A stretch of DNA of 61,124 bases, from contig JAQBYI010000016.1 in NCBI GenBank assembly GCA_027622655.1, positions 1-61,124 of the forward strand. Direction: 5' to 3'. The notes below the pieces were generated by a model. The model searched no databases, was not told the DNA's origin, and saw only the letters and a list, made by a program, of their open reading frames with translations. This stretch comes from Gemmatimonadota bacterium (GTDB taxonomy: Bacteria; Gemmatimonadota; Gemmatimonadetes; Gemmatimonadales; Gemmatimonadaceae). The position numbers and the translations under genes were made by a program. Positions 18,917 to 28,622 of this stretch are shown one piece after another; position 1 is the first letter of the stretch, and every line of letters starts with the position of its first letter.

Positions 18917-19876
18917 TCAGCTCGCGCGCCGGGCGCGGAACCAGTCAAAGGTCGCACGAAGACCTGCATCGAGGTCGACTTGGGGAACCCACGCGAGTTG
19001 GTCGGCGGCCTTTCGGATACGGACAAACGAGCGTTGCTGCTCGCCCGCACGCGCAGGTGCATGGACAACAGTGCCCTGTTGGCCGGCAGACTTCTGGAGC
19101 GCCGCGGCAAGTTCGAGCACCGAAGTGGGCACGCCTGTTCCCACGTTGAACGCGCGCTCGTCGAGCCGCCCCGCCGCCGGGAGCTTCGCGCGCGCCGCAC
19201 ACACGTTGGCGCGAGCCACGTCACCGACGTAGACGTAGTCGCGCGTCTGAAGCCCATCACCAAACACGGTCAACGGCTCTCCTGCGAGCAGTCGTTCACA
19301 AAATATCGCTACGACGCCGGCCTCTCCGTGCGGGTCCTGCCGGGGGCCATACACGTTTGCGTAGCGCAGCGCGGCGATTTCGAGACCATGCACGCGTCCG
19401 TAGTACGACATGTAGTACTCCGCAGCGAGCTTCGCGATCCCGTACGGCGATTCTGGATTCTTGGCTTGCGACTCCTCGCTCGGCGGATCTTCGAAGTCGC
19501 CGTATACTGCCCCGCCGGTCGACGAAAAGACGAAACGCGGCGGACGCGAAGCGCGTCGCGCACCCTCGAGGAGGTTGAGCGTACCGAGCACGTTCCGATC
19601 GGCATCAGCGACTGGATCGGCAACGCTCTTGCGGACGTCGATCTGCGCGGCGAGATGGCACACCACGTGAAACGCGCCGGTGCGGACCAAGTCGGCAGCA
19701 TCCGTGCTGCGTATATCGCCCTCGACGAATTCGGAGTCCGCACGAACGTTCGCGCTATCGCCAGTTGACAGGTCGTCCAGCACGGTCACGGAATAGCCGG
19801 CCGCCGCGAGTGCGTCGGCCACGTGCGAGCCGATGAATCCGGCGCCACCTGTAACGAGAACCCGTTCTGCGCTCAC
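18917..19876 (-). CDS. NAD-dependent epimerase/dehydratase (GalE-like)
   Basis: Extended short-chain dehydrogenase acting on nucleotide sugars. The 319-residue product has the NAD-binding TGGAGFIGSH at residues 9-18, LDDLSTG, the catalytic SSTGGAVYG and PYGIAKLAAEYY (Tyr-x-x-x-Lys), and GDGLQTRDYVYVGDVARAN. It resembles UDP-glucose 4-epimerases, but this superfamily has many substrates, so none is assigned. The GTG start is 97 nt after the LysM gene stop. A short Arg-rich reading frame with a GTGA overlap lies between them. Confidence 0.85.
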   Translation of the reverse strand: MSAERVLVTGGAGFIGSHVADALAAAGYSVTVLDDLSTGDSANVRADSEFVEGDIRSTDAADLVRTGAFHVVCHLAAQIDVRKSVADPVADADRNVLGTLNLLEGARRASRPPRFVFSSTGGAVYGDFEDPPSEESQAKNPESPYGIAKLAAEYYMSYYGRVHGLEIAALRYANVYGPRQDPHGEAGVVAIFCERLLAGEPLTVFGDGLQTRDYVYVGDVARANVCAARAKLPAAGRLDERAFNVGTGVPTSVLELAAALQKSAGQQGTVVHAPARAGEQQRSFVRIRKAADQLAWVPQVDLDAGLRATFDWFRARRAS

Positions 19877-19975
19877 TCCCGCCGCCGCTCCCGCTGCCGC
19901 TCGCGCCGCCGCTCGCGGCGCGCCTCGGAGGTCCGTCGCTTCCGCCGCGCCACCTCGATCATCACGCCGGCATTC

Positions 19976-21061
19976 TCACGGCATCTTGGCTGAAACCTGG
20001 GCACGCATCCCAGCGATAATTCCGCTCTCGCGGACTTCGAGGAGCACCGCGGACGTCCCCCACTGCGTAACCCGGGTGATTTGCGCGACGCCCAACTCGA
20101 GATCAAGCAGCTCGCCGTTCGCGTCCACCGGAGCCGCGCGGAGCGAAACCTGATCGCCCGCAACCAGCCCGGCGTCCGCACCTGCCGCAAGAATCAACTT
20201 GTGTCCACCCGAGGGGAGCGCCGGATGGTTCAACACCCACGCCACTCGCGTTGCCATTCCGAACTCGACGTGCGTCGGGAAGACACCGATCGGCATTTCG
20301 AGAGTATCAAGTCCGATTACGCCATGCCCGACGAAGATGCCTTCGTATTTTCGCAGCACGAACGCGTTCGCGTGGCCTGCATCCAGCGGTGCGATCACCT
20401 GCACGACGCCAGTCGGCACCACGACTTGGCCCTGTCCCTTGATGATGGCGCCCAGACGGTAGGTCAGCAGATTCAGACCTGAGACCGCCTCCACGCCGCG
20501 CGGCATCGTGACCACGACCTGTTCGCGAATCTGCATTGGCCGAGTCGCCATCGAGAGCGGAATCCCCATCGGTTCCGCCGATCCGTCGATAGATCCGGCA
20601 TCCTGCGGACCACCCACGTCCCACATGAACGGAGAGGACTCGAAGTCGCCGGAGCGCACGGCCGTACGAGGCGTAGCGAGGAGGAGCGATTCGCGCGAAC
20701 GGTTCTCGGTGCGGCGTGCCGCGGCGTTGAAAACCGTGAGCGACATGTTGCGCGTGGGGCCAGAGTTTGCCGAACCTCTGGAACCCGTCGGCGCCGCGGC
20801 AAGCGTGCCGCCGGGCAGTGCGAGTTCCTGCCCCGGGTAGATCCAATGCGGATCCTGGATGATCGCTGTGTTGAGCTGGTAGATCTGCTGCCACTGAAAC
20901 GGGTCGCCGAGGTACTGCTGGGCGAGGTCCCAAAGCGTATCGCCCGTCCTTACGGTATGCGTCGCCGGCCGCTCGACCGGCTCCTGAGCCGTCGCCGCGG
21001 ATGGCGTCACCGCCAGAGCGGAAACAAGCGCAATGAGTATGCGGGAACGGAGCTGTCGCAT
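19976..21061 (-). CDS. LysM domain exported protein
   Basis: A 361-residue secreted protein. The signal peptide covers residues 1-25 (ending SAATA). One LysM peptidoglycan-binding domain lies at about 35-85 (HTVRTGDTLWDLAQQYLGDP, then IYPGQELALP). A long beta-rich C-terminal part follows that I do not recognise. It includes a VVVPTGVVQVIAPLDAG segment and may act like periplasmic scaffolding proteins. The frame stays open upstream, but residues before the ATG at 21061 are low-complexity and come from a tandem repeat. It probably acts at the cell wall. Confidence 0.85.
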   Translation of the reverse strand: MRQLRSRILIALVSALAVTPSAATAQEPVERPATHTVRTGDTLWDLAQQYLGDPFQWQQIYQLNTAIIQDPHWIYPGQELALPGGTLAAAPTGSRGSANSGPTRNMSLTVFNAAARRTENRSRESLLLATPRTAVRSGDFESSPFMWDVGGPQDAGSIDGSAEPMGIPLSMATRPMQIREQVVVTMPRGVEAVSGLNLLTYRLGAIIKGQGQVVVPTGVVQVIAPLDAGHANAFVLRKYEGIFVGHGVIGLDTLEMPIGVFPTHVEFGMATRVAWVLNHPALPSGGHKLILAAGADAGLVAGDQVSLRAAPVDANGELLDLELGVAQITRVTQWGTSAVLLEVRESGIIAGMRAQVSAKMP

Positions 21062-21180
21062 GCGATCGTTATTGAGGTAACGGGTCAGAAACGCGCTCCC
21101 GAACGGGTCGAGGGCGCAGCTACGAATAAAGACGAGTGTATTGCTTCCGGGGAAACATGGGCGGGCAGGTTTCGGAGCGA

Positions 21181-21212
21181 CAGAGGGCGGCCGCAGCTGC
21201 GGCCACCCTCTG
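21181..21212 (-). other. 16-bp hairpin between ssb and the LysM gene
   Basis: An almost perfect 32-base inverted repeat. As minus-strand RNA all sixteen base pairs form, one of them G-U, around the central CAGCTG. No T-run follows, so a simple terminator is unlikely. It lies just downstream of the ssb tandem repeat and 120 nt before the LysM start; an RNA-stability, processing or attenuation role is possible. Confidence 0.75.
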
Positions 21213-21230
21213 TGCCCAAGCCATAGCACC

Positions 21231-21314
21231 GCTTGCCGGCTCGCTTGCCGGCTCGCTTGCCGGTTCGCTTGCCGGTTCGCTTGCCGGTTCGCTTGCCGGT
21301 TCGCTTGCCGGTTC
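21231..21314 (-). repeat. 12-bp tandem repeat after the ssb stop
   Basis: Seven head-to-tail copies of a 12-bp unit (plus strand GCTTGCCGGYTC; the first two copies have C at the variable base, the other five T). A degenerate eighth copy at 21315-21326 reaches the ssb stop codon. The 262-nt spacer also holds a 16-bp hairpin. Unlike the Gly/Ser codon repeats inside ssb, these copies are outside any supported gene. Confidence 0.95.
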
Positions 21315-21323
21315 GCTGGCCGA

Positions 21324-21839
21324 CTAGAACGGGAGGTCGTCGTCCGATGGTTCCAGCGCGTTCGGAAACTCCTCGAAATCCCCACCCTTGCCCTGGTCGG
21401 CGCTTTTGGCGCGGGGCGACGAGCCACCGTCCGAGTCTCCACCGCCGCTACCACCGCTACCACCGCTACCACCGCCAGAACCGCCCCGACCGCCACCAAG
21501 TAGCAGGATTTCGCGAACGTTCACCTCGGTGACGTAGCGCGTCTGGTTCTCCTTGTCCTGGTACTGTCGGTACTCGATGCGCCCTTCGACGTAGAGCTTG
21601 TCGCCCTTCTTCACGTAGCGCTCGATAATGTCGGCGAGGCCGGTGCCTCGCGAACCCTGATTCCAGGCCACGCACTTGTGCCACTCCGTCTTCTCCTGCT
21701 TCTCGCCTGACGCCGAGTTCCACTGGCGGCCCGTGGCCAGCGAAAACTGCGCCACCTTGTTGCCACCCGTCGTCGTACGGATTTCGGGATCGTTCCCGAG
21801 GTTTCCGATCAACGTCACCTTGTTCAAGCTCCGGCTCAC
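21324..21839 (-). CDS. ssb: Single-stranded DNA-binding protein
   Basis: Binds and protects single-stranded DNA in replication, repair and recombination. The 171-residue product has the OB-fold N-terminal domain (MSRSLNKVTLIGNLGNDPEI, then GDKLYVEGRIEYRQYQDKEN), a Gly/Ser-rich disordered linker encoded by tandem Gly-Gly-Ser codons (about residues 117-140), and the acidic C-terminal tail EPSDDDLPF that recruits partner proteins. The GTG start has a strong AGGAGGAG a few bases upstream. Confidence 0.97.
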   Translation of the reverse strand: MSRSLNKVTLIGNLGNDPEIRTTTGGNKVAQFSLATGRQWNSASGEKQEKTEWHKCVAWNQGSRGTGLADIIERYVKKGDKLYVEGRIEYRQYQDKENQTRYVTEVNVREILLLGGGRGGSGGGSGGSGGSGGGDSDGGSSPRAKSADQGKGGDFEEFPNALEPSDDDLPF

Positions 21840-21875
21840 AACTCCTCCTGGTAGGGATACAGCGTCAATCTGAAT

Positions 21876-22382
21876 CTACTCTCCGCGCGGAACGTCACCA
21901 ATCGCTTGCACGCGGTGCCACCCCGCTGCAACTGCATGGCGCATCACGACGGCGTCTTCGTCGGGACCGTGGTAATACGCGCGCCGCCGGCCCACTTCTG
22001 CAAATCCGTAAGCGGCGTACAAATCGCGCGCCGCAGCGTTGGATTCGCGTACTTCGAGAAACACCGCGCCGACGCCGGCCGCTTCGGCAACGGCGAGCGT
22101 ATGTCTGACGAGGTCGCGGGCCACTCCACGCCGCCGTGCGGCGGGCGCCACGGCGAGATTCGCCAGTTCCGCTTCGTCCGCAGCGAGCAGGAGCACCACG
22201 AATCCGGCCACACCGCCGTTCGCCTCGACGGCGACCATCAGGCGGGCAGAACCGTCGAGCACATAGTTTCGAAAGCTCTCGCGGCGCCACGGTGCCGGAA
22301 AAGACTGCACTTCGATCGCGTGCACGGCGGGCACGTCGGCCGCGACTGCGTCGCGGATCACAAGAGTCGGGGGCGCGTTCAT
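21876..22382 (-). CDS. rimI: RimI-like ribosomal-protein alanine N-acetyltransferase
   Basis: GNAT acetyltransferase of 168 residues, likely acetylating the N-terminus of ribosomal protein S18. It shows the acetyl-CoA-binding LAVAPAARRRGVARDLV segment (RRxGxA), the FLEVRESNAAARDLYAAYGF block typical of RimI, and YYHGPDEDAVVM at the end. The start ATG overlaps the tsaB stop (ATGA). The tsaB-rimI pairing is common in bacteria and supports the name over a generic GNAT. Confidence 0.9.
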   Translation of the reverse strand: MNAPPTLVIRDAVAADVPAVHAIEVQSFPAPWRRESFRNYVLDGSARLMVAVEANGGVAGFVVLLLAADEAELANLAVAPAARRRGVARDLVRHTLAVAEAAGVGAVFLEVRESNAAARDLYAAYGFAEVGRRRAYYHGPDEDAVVMRHAVAAGWHRVQAIGDVPRGE

Positions 22383-23047
22383 GCGCCGAGCGCGCGGCCG
22401 TGCGCCGCTTCCCACTTGATCTGTGCTTCCGCGAGCCGTCCGTACGAAGGCTCCCACGCGTCAACGGAGACAGCGCCAGCGGAAATGATGGCATCGAGCA
22501 TTGGTGCGACACCGAACGCACGCGGCGAGTGCCTGAGCGCCTCGAGCGGGCCGATCGGCGTGGCACCGGTGCGCAGCGCCTCGCTCGCCACGCTGGCCTT
22601 CGGCAAACGCGCCGGCTCCCCGAGCGAAACCACTGAGCCATCGGCCCCCTTCCGGAACGGCGCGACAAATCGCTCTTCGCGCATCGCGTCGAGTACGGCG
22701 AGATAGATGCCGGACGGTGCGTCCCGCGCACCCGATACTATGAGGGCGAGCGATGATACGGCGAACAGAGGTACCGCGTTCCCGACCGCGATTCCCTTTG
22801 CAATGGCCGCCGCGATACGAAGCGACGTGAAACTGCCCGGCCCACTGCCGCAGACCACCTGTTCCACATCGCGGACCGACACGCCGGCCGAGGCGATGGC
22901 CGCCAGCACCGCCGGCATCAGTCGCTCCTCGGTTTCTCCGCGCATGGCAACAACGCCGTCCGCAAGGACGGCACCATCGCGAACGATGGCGACGCTCCCT
23001 TCGTAGGTCGCGGCATCAATCGCGAGCGTCACGCCAATCGTGCGCAT
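22379..23047 (-). CDS. tsaB: tRNA threonylcarbamoyladenosine biosynthesis protein TsaB
   Basis: Partner of TsaD and TsaE in making the t6A modification at position 37 of ANN-decoding tRNAs. The 222-residue product has the ASKHA-type N-terminus LAIDAATYEGSVAI, the VVCGSGPGSFTSLRIAAAIAKGIA signature segment (first 20 residues given by position about 63-86) and the DAMREERFVAPF block. The ATG at 23047 begins at the conserved N-terminus; the upstream open frame is antisense-like. tsaE precedes it and rimI overlaps its stop. tsaD is not in this window. Confidence 0.93.
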   Translation of the reverse strand: MRTIGVTLAIDAATYEGSVAIVRDGAVLADGVVAMRGETEERLMPAVLAAIASAGVSVRDVEQVVCGSGPGSFTSLRIAAAIAKGIAVGNAVPLFAVSSLALIVSGARDAPSGIYLAVLDAMREERFVAPFRKGADGSVVSLGEPARLPKASVASEALRTGATPIGPLEALRHSPRAFGVAPMLDAIISAGAVSVDAWEPSYGRLAEAQIKWEAAHGRALGA

Positions 23048-23093
23048 CACGACGCCGCCAGCCACACATCGGCCGCTATCAGCCGACACGCCT

Positions 23094-23531
23094 TCACCAT
23101 GTGACTCGGCGCAGTTCCGGCGCCCCCGGCACGTGCCCAAGGCCGATCCACACCGACGACGGCGGCAGTGTTCCATCGGCACGCTCGGGCCACTCCACAA
23201 GTACGATGGCGTTCGAGTCCAGCAATTCGTCCCAGCCCAGATTCTCCAGCTCGACCGCTGAATTGACTCGATAGAGGTCCAGATGAAACACCATCGCACG
23301 GCCGCCGCGGTACTCATGGACCAGCGCAAAAGTCGGGCTCGTAACCGGGTCGATGACACCGAGCCCAGCACAGATAGACTGGGCGAGCGTCGTCTTTCCG
23401 GCACCGAGTTCCCCCGAAAGGGCGATCACAGCCGGCGCGACGAGAGCGGTCCCGAACTGCACTCCCCACGCGGCAAGCTCGCTCCGGGCAAGTTCCGCCG
23501 TGCCATGCTCGGCGCGCGCGCCAGCCGTCAT
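23094..23531 (-). CDS. tsaE: tRNA threonylcarbamoyladenosine biosynthesis ATPase TsaE
   Basis: P-loop ATPase that drives turnover of the TsaB-TsaD complex. The 145-residue product has Walker [10 protein letters not shown] at residues 40-48, [18 protein letters not shown] and the [10 protein letters not shown] block typical of the family. Its stop lies 47 nt before tsaB, and its start overlaps the uvrB coding region by 4 nt at 23528-23531, with uvrB being upstream or downstream partner in one transcript. Length matches the family. Confidence 0.94.
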   Translation of the reverse strand: MTAGARAEHGTAELARSELAAWGVQFGTALVAPAVIALSGELGAGKTTLAQSICAGLGVIDPVTSPTFALVHEYRGGRAMVFHLDLYRVNSAVELENLGWDELLDSNAIVLVEWPERADGTLPPSSVWIGLGHVPGAPELRRVTW

Positions 23532-25594
23532 CGCCGAGCTCCCGCGCGCCGCGACTGACGCTTTTTGCCGTCCATCGCGGCGCGAACGTCAAAGAGCTCG
23601 TCGCGGAGGCGAGCGGCGGTCTCGAAATCGAGATTCTTCGCGGCGTCGCGCATCTCGTCCTCCAGCCGCTTCACGAGGCCCGGCAGGTCGTCCGTTCCGT
23701 AGTGGGCTGAAGCCTCGGCGACACGCTTTTGCTTCTTGCGGTCACCGCGGTCGGATTCACGCGCCTCGCGCTCGTCACGCGCATCGGCCACGCGGGTCAC
23801 GAAGCGCACCTCAGCAATGCTCTTGGTGACGCCCGTTGGCGTAATGCCCCGCTCGGTGTTGTATGCCTGCTGGATGGTGCGCCGACGCCCCGTTTCATCC
23901 ATCGCCCGCTGCATCGACCCGGTGATCCGATCGGCGTAGAAGATGGCCCTGCCATTCACGTGCCGCGCGGCACGCCCGATGGTCTGGATCAGTGATCGTT
24001 CGCTGCGCAGGAATCCTTCCTGGTCGGCATCGAGCACCGCCACGAGTGACACTTCCGGCAGGTCCAGCCCTTCGCGCAGCAGATTGATGCCGATCAGGAC
24101 ATCGAACTCGCCCAGCCGCAGCCCGCGCACGATTTCCATTCGCTCGATCGCGTCGATATCCGAATGCATGTAGCGGACACGTACGCCCACCTGCTGCAGA
24201 TAGTCGGCCAGGTCCTCAGACATGCGCTTCGTTAGCGTCGTAACGAGCACACGCTCGCCTTTCCGCTCGCGCAGACGGATCTCGTGCAACAGGTCGTCCA
24301 CCTGACCGCGCACCGGCCGGATGTCGATTGGCGGATCGATGAGAAACGTTGGCCGAATGATCTGCTCAACGACGACACCCTGCGAAAGCTTCAGTTCGAG
24401 GTCACCGGGCGTCGCTGATATGAGCAGCGCCTTAGGGGCCATCGCGAGAAACTCATCGAACATCAACGGACGATTGTCGAGCGCGCTCGGAAGCCGAAAC
24501 CCGTAGTCCACGAGCGTCTGTTTGCGCGAGCGGTCGCCGTTGAACATCGCGCCGACCTGCGAGAGCGTCACATGCGACTCGTCAACCACGACGAGAAAAT
24601 CGTCCGGGAAGTAGTCGAGGAGCACGGCTGGCCGCTCGCCGGCCGCTCGGTTCGCGATAAGGCGCGAATAGTTCTCAATGCCCGGACACGTGCCGATCTC
24701 GAGCAGCATCTCAATATCGAAATTGGTTCGCGACTCGATGCGCTGCGCCTCGAGCAGCTTGTTCGCGGTGCGAAGTTCGACCAGGCGCGCGGCAAGCTCG
24801 GTTCGGATTTCGCCGATGGCCCGCTCGAGAGAAGGGCGCGTGGTCACAAAGTGCTTGGCCGGGTAGATGGCCGCACGCTTCAGCGGCGCGATGACCTCCC
24901 CGGTCAGAGCGTTCACTTTCGAGATCTTCTCGATCTCGTCTCCGAACATCTCAATCCGCACGGCCTGCTCTTCGTACGCAGGAAAGATCTCGACCGTATC
25001 GCCGCGCACGCGAAAGGTGCCCCGGTCGAACGCGACGTCGTTTCGCCCGTACTGAATCTTCACGAGCGCGCGGAGAATGTCGTCGCGAGCGATCTTCTGC
25101 CCGCTGTGCAACGTCACCATCGTCGCCCGGTACGTCTCCGGATCGCCGAGGCCGTAGATGGCCGAGACCGTCGCGACGATGACGACGTCGTCGCGCTCCA
25201 TCAACGACGACGTCGCTCGCAGCCGCAGCCGATCGATGTCGTCATTGATTGACGCATCCTTCTCGATGTACGTGTCGCTCGACGGGACGTACGCTTCCGG
25301 CTGGTAGTAGTCGTAGTACGAGATGAAGTACTCGACTGCGTTGTTCGGGAAGAACGACTTGAGTTCGCCGTAAAGCTGTGCAGCCAGTGTTTTGTTGTGC
25401 GACAGCACCAGCGTGGGCCGGCCCCAGTCCCTGATGACGTTCGCCACGGTCATGGTTTTGCCAGAGCCAGTCACGCCGAGCAGCGTCTGGAACCTGTCAC
25501 CCCGCTCGAGGCCCGCGCTCAGCTCGGCGATCGCACGAGGCTGATCACCAGCCGGCGTGAATGGCGAGCGGAGGTCGAAGGCTGCTTTCGGCAC
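23528..25594 (-). CDS. uvrB: UvrABC excision nuclease subunit B
   Basis: Damage-verification helicase of nucleotide excision repair. The 688-residue product has Walker A GVTGSGKT (40-47), the beta-hairpin block [20 protein letters not shown] that inserts at lesions, helicase motifs including LVVVDESHV and [19 protein letters not shown], and a C-terminal UVR domain (about 632-667) for UvrC contact. The GTG start at 25594 directly precedes the conserved [14 protein letters not shown]. Its stop overlaps the tsaE start by 4 nt. Confidence 0.97.
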   Translation of the reverse strand: MPKAAFDLRSPFTPAGDQPRAIAELSAGLERGDRFQTLLGVTGSGKTMTVANVIRDWGRPTLVLSHNKTLAAQLYGELKSFFPNNAVEYFISYYDYYQPEAYVPSSDTYIEKDASINDDIDRLRLRATSSLMERDDVVIVATVSAIYGLGDPETYRATMVTLHSGQKIARDDILRALVKIQYGRNDVAFDRGTFRVRGDTVEIFPAYEEQAVRIEMFGDEIEKISKVNALTGEVIAPLKRAAIYPAKHFVTTRPSLERAIGEIRTELAARLVELRTANKLLEAQRIESRTNFDIEMLLEIGTCPGIENYSRLIANRAAGERPAVLLDYFPDDFLVVVDESHVTLSQVGAMFNGDRSRKQTLVDYGFRLPSALDNRPLMFDEFLAMAPKALLISATPGDLELKLSQGVVVEQIIRPTFLIDPPIDIRPVRGQVDDLLHEIRLRERKGERVLVTTLTKRMSEDLADYLQQVGVRVRYMHSDIDAIERMEIVRGLRLGEFDVLIGINLLREGLDLPEVSLVAVLDADQEGFLRSERSLIQTIGRAARHVNGRAIFYADRITGSMQRAMDETGRRRTIQQAYNTERGITPTGVTKSIAEVRFVTRVADARDEREARESDRGDRKKQKRVAEASAHYGTDDLPGLVKRLEDEMRDAAKNLDFETAARLRDELFDVRAAMDGKKRQSRRAGARR

Positions 25595-25637
25595 GCGCGA
25601 AAGCTAAGCTATCGGTATTTATTCGGGTAGATCGAAA

Positions 25638-27824
25638 TCAACTTTCGGTGGTGATTCGTTCGCGCCGCGCCACTTCGCTCACTCCTTTCACCTTGCGAAT
25701 AGCCTTCAGGATCTTCTCCAGCTGCGCGAGGTTCTCGACTTCGACGAGCACCGCGCCGGCGACACGCCAATCCGTGGTCTTCAGCTCCAGAGACCGGATC
25801 TCAGTACCCGATTCGCTGACGGCGGTCGCCAGGTCGGCATAGAGTCCGCGCCGGTCGGTGGCCTCAATCGCCAGACGAATGAGGAACCGCTCGCCGTCGG
25901 ATTTCTGCCAGTCGATGTCGAGCCGACGTTCGGGTTCGTGAGCCAGTTGCAGAAGGTTCGGGCAGTCACCGCGATGCACGCTCACGCCACGACCTCGCGT
26001 CACGTACCCAACGACCTTGTCGCCCGGCACTGGCTGGCAGCACTGCGCATAGCGGACCATGAGCCCGTCCACGCCCTGAACACGAAGACTTCGTGGCGAC
26101 GGCGCGATGCTGCGCACTCTGTCGAGCAGCCGTTCGAGTGGACTCGCCTTCAGCGCGGAATCGTCGCGCTCGTCGAAATCCGGGTAGAGCGCGCGCAAAA
26201 CCTGTGTTACCGTCACGTCGCCCTGAGCGATCGACGCACAGAGGTGGTTCAAATCGTTGAGCTTGAGGGCCTGGGCCGCGCTCCGAAGCTGGTCCTCGCT
26301 GAGTTTCGGGTGTCGGCGGCGTTTGATCTCGCGGTCGAGAATCTCCTGCCCCACGGAAACCGCCGCCTTCGTTTCCTCGATACGCAGCCACTGACGGATC
26401 TTGTGGCGAGCGCGGCCGGTTCGCACATGCGCGAGCCAGTCCCGACTCGGGCGCGAATTCGGCGATCTCACGATCTCGACCGTCTCGGAATTCCGCAGCT
26501 CGCGCGACAGCGGCACGAGCCGACCGTTCACCTTCGCCCCCTTGGTGTGAATGCCGACCTCCGTGTGCACGGCAAACGCGAAGTCCAGCGGCGTAGCGCC
26601 ACGAGGCAGCTGAATCACGTCGCCGGCGGGAGTGAAGACGAAGATCTCGTCCTGATAGAGATCGAGCTTGAGGAATTCGAGGAACTGGGCCGGCGTTTCG
26701 GCGTCGAGCTGCATCTCGAGCACCTGACGGAACCACTGAAGCGCCTTGTCGAGTTCATCGCTGTCCGGATCGCCCGACTTGTAGAGCCAGTGGGCCGCGA
26801 TACCGAACTCGGCCGTGCGGTGCATCGTCGCTGTGCGAATCTGGATTTCGAACAGTGTGTGCCGCGGCCCGAAAATCGTAGTGTGCAGCGACTGGTACCC
26901 GTTCGACTTCGGGCTCGCGATGTAGTCCTTGATCCGTTCCTGCAGCGGCGTCCAGTCACCGTGAATCACGCCGAGCGAGTGGTAGCAGCCCTGCACGCTG
27001 TCGACGAGAACGCGAATGGCCAGGAGGTCGTAGATCTCCTCATACGGCTTCTCGCGCTTCAGCATCTTTTTCCAGATGGACCAGAGGTTCTTCGGCCGCC
27101 CGCTCACTTCGAACACCGTGATTCCGGCGTCGGCAAGGCGTTTCCGGAGCGGCTCTACCATCTCGAGCACCAGCTTCTCGCGGTCCGCCCGCTTCTTCAC
27201 GACCTGCTTGGCGAGCGAGCGGTACTCGTCGGGCTCAAGGAACTTGAACGCGAGATCTTCCAGTTCGGCCTTGAGTTTCGCCAATCCGAACCGGTGGGCA
27301 AGCGGAGCGTACAGGTCACGCGTCTCCTGCGCGATGTGCGTCCGTTTTTCGGGCGCGAGATGCTCGAGCGTCCGCATGTTGTGCAGCCGATCGGCCAGCT
27401 TGATCAGGATGACGCGTACGTCCTTCGCGATCGACAGCAGCAGCTTCCGGTAGTTCCCCACCTGCCGGTCCTGCGTGGACGTCATCGGCAAGTGGCCGAT
27501 CTTGGTCAGCCCATCCACGATTTGCGCGACTTCGCGTCCGAATTCGCGCTCGACATCTTCGATCGTCGTCGCAGTATCCTCGACCACGTCATGGATCAAC
27601 CCGCTCGCGACGGTTACCGAATCGAGCTGCAGGTCGGCGAGGATCTTGGCGACTTCAATGCAGTGCGTGACGAACGGATCACCGTTCTTCCGCCGCTGGC
27701 CGGTGTGCGCCCGGTCGCTGAAGTGATACGCGCGCGCCAGCAGCTCGGCATCGAGACGATCGGCGTTGGCATCAGCCGACAGCTCCCAGCCGGGAATGAC
27801 GTCTTGAAGCGCGGTAGTCGCCAT
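25638..27824 (-). CDS. rel: Bifunctional (p)ppGpp synthetase/hydrolase (RelA/SpoT)
   Basis: Makes and degrades the stringent-response alarmone. The 728-residue product has an HD hydrolase domain (about 40-190) with an intact HDVVEDT motif. The synthetase domain (about 230-370) has KSNGYQSLHT and EIQIRT. It also has a TGS domain (about 395-455, DVIQLPRGATPLDFAFAVHT), a zinc-finger-like CCQP region and a C-terminal ACT domain (about 645-725). Intact motifs in both catalytic domains point to a dual-function enzyme. The start ATG lies 49 nt beyond the radC stop, and uvrB follows. Confidence 0.95.
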   Translation of the reverse strand: MATTALQDVIPGWELSADANADRLDAELLARAYHFSDRAHTGQRRKNGDPFVTHCIEVAKILADLQLDSVTVASGLIHDVVEDTATTIEDVEREFGREVAQIVDGLTKIGHLPMTSTQDRQVGNYRKLLLSIAKDVRVILIKLADRLHNMRTLEHLAPEKRTHIAQETRDLYAPLAHRFGLAKLKAELEDLAFKFLEPDEYRSLAKQVVKKRADREKLVLEMVEPLRKRLADAGITVFEVSGRPKNLWSIWKKMLKREKPYEEIYDLLAIRVLVDSVQGCYHSLGVIHGDWTPLQERIKDYIASPKSNGYQSLHTTIFGPRHTLFEIQIRTATMHRTAEFGIAAHWLYKSGDPDSDELDKALQWFRQVLEMQLDAETPAQFLEFLKLDLYQDEIFVFTPAGDVIQLPRGATPLDFAFAVHTEVGIHTKGAKVNGRLVPLSRELRNSETVEIVRSPNSRPSRDWLAHVRTGRARHKIRQWLRIEETKAAVSVGQEILDREIKRRRHPKLSEDQLRSAAQALKLNDLNHLCASIAQGDVTVTQVLRALYPDFDERDDSALKASPLERLLDRVRSIAPSPRSLRVQGVDGLMVRYAQCCQPVPGDKVVGYVTRGRGVSVHRGDCPNLLQLAHEPERRLDIDWQKSDGERFLIRLAIEATDRRGLYADLATAVSESGTEIRSLELKTTDWRVAGAVLVEVENLAQLEKILKAIRKVKGVSEVARRERITTES

Positions 27825-27872
27825 GCCGCAAACTACCGGAAGCGGGCTTGGGGAGGGAGCGGGAGCGCTCGC

Positions 27873-28622
27873 TCAGAGCATTCCGGCCTCTGAAAAGCTG
27901 AGGTACCTCCCCTTCCCTATGATCACGTGGTCTGCGACCGGAATGTCGAGCAGCTTGCCGGCGGCCACCATCTGGCCAGTGATTGCGCGGTCGTCGGGGC
28001 TGGGAGTCGGGTCGCCGCTCGGATGGTTGTGCACAAGGACGATTGCAGCCGCGCGTTCTGCAATCGCCTCTCGGAAAACCTCACGCGGGTGGACGAGAGA
28101 GGAATTGAGGATTCCGCGCGTCACCAGAATGTCGCGGTCCAGCCGGTGCTGTGCATCGAGCACGGCGACGTGAAACTCTTCGACAGGAAGGTCTTCGAGG
28201 CGCGGCGCGTAGGCCATCCACACGTCACGCGGAGCCCGGAGCGGCGTTCCGGCGTCGAATGACTCGGCGGACATTCGCCGCCCCAGTTCGAGCGCCGCGT
28301 GAATTGCGAGCGCCTTGGCCGAGCCGAGACCGGCCACCCGGGTCAGTGTGGCCGGTGGCTGCGCACCCAGGCGTCGTAGCGAAGCATCGGCGCCCGCCAG
28401 CAGGTCGTGCGCCACCATGAGCGCTGACCGCCGCGCCGTGCCCGACCCGATGACCAGGGCCAGCAACTCGGTTAGTGAGAGCGAGCGTGGACCGTGCTCG
28501 CGAAACCGCTCTCGCGGCCGCTCGGTCGATGGCAGTTCGTTGATCCGAAGGGCGGGCCGGCCAGCGTCGGTTTTTGCGGCCGCGTCGCCAACGACGGTGC
28601 CGCGAATGCGGAATGGAGGCAT
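27873..28622 (-). CDS. radC: RadC family protein (JAMM domain)
   Basis: A 249-residue RadC-type protein with a helix-hairpin-helix-like N-terminal region (RVAGLGSAKALAIHAALELG) and a JAMM metal-binding domain with His198, His200 and Asp211 in VLVHNHPSGDPTPSPDD. Despite the name, a role in DNA repair has not been firmly shown for the family. The N-terminus may be shorter than annotated, because the first 25 residues are not conserved. It is separated from secA by a 154-nt spacer with no clear feature apart from a 6-bp stem near 28690. Confidence 0.92.
   Translation of the reverse strand: MPPFRIRGTVVGDAAAKTDAGRPALRINELPSTERPRERFREHGPRSLSLTELLALVIGSGTARRSALMVAHDLLAGADASLRRLGAQPPATLTRVAGLGSAKALAIHAALELGRRMSAESFDAGTPLRAPRDVWMAYAPRLEDLPVEEFHVAVLDAQHRLDRDILVTRGILNSSLVHPREVFREAIAERAAAIVLVHNHPSGDPTPSPDDRAITGQMVAAGKLLDIPVADHVIIGKGRYLSFSEAGML

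Noticed and set aside
25938-27893. Long plus-strand open frame (651 codons) opposite rel
   Set aside because: It is the antisense of a strongly conserved gene, has Arg/His-rich composition and no family motif. High GC keeps such frames open. The same applies to 7234-8745 and 9254-10489 opposite hutU and hutH.
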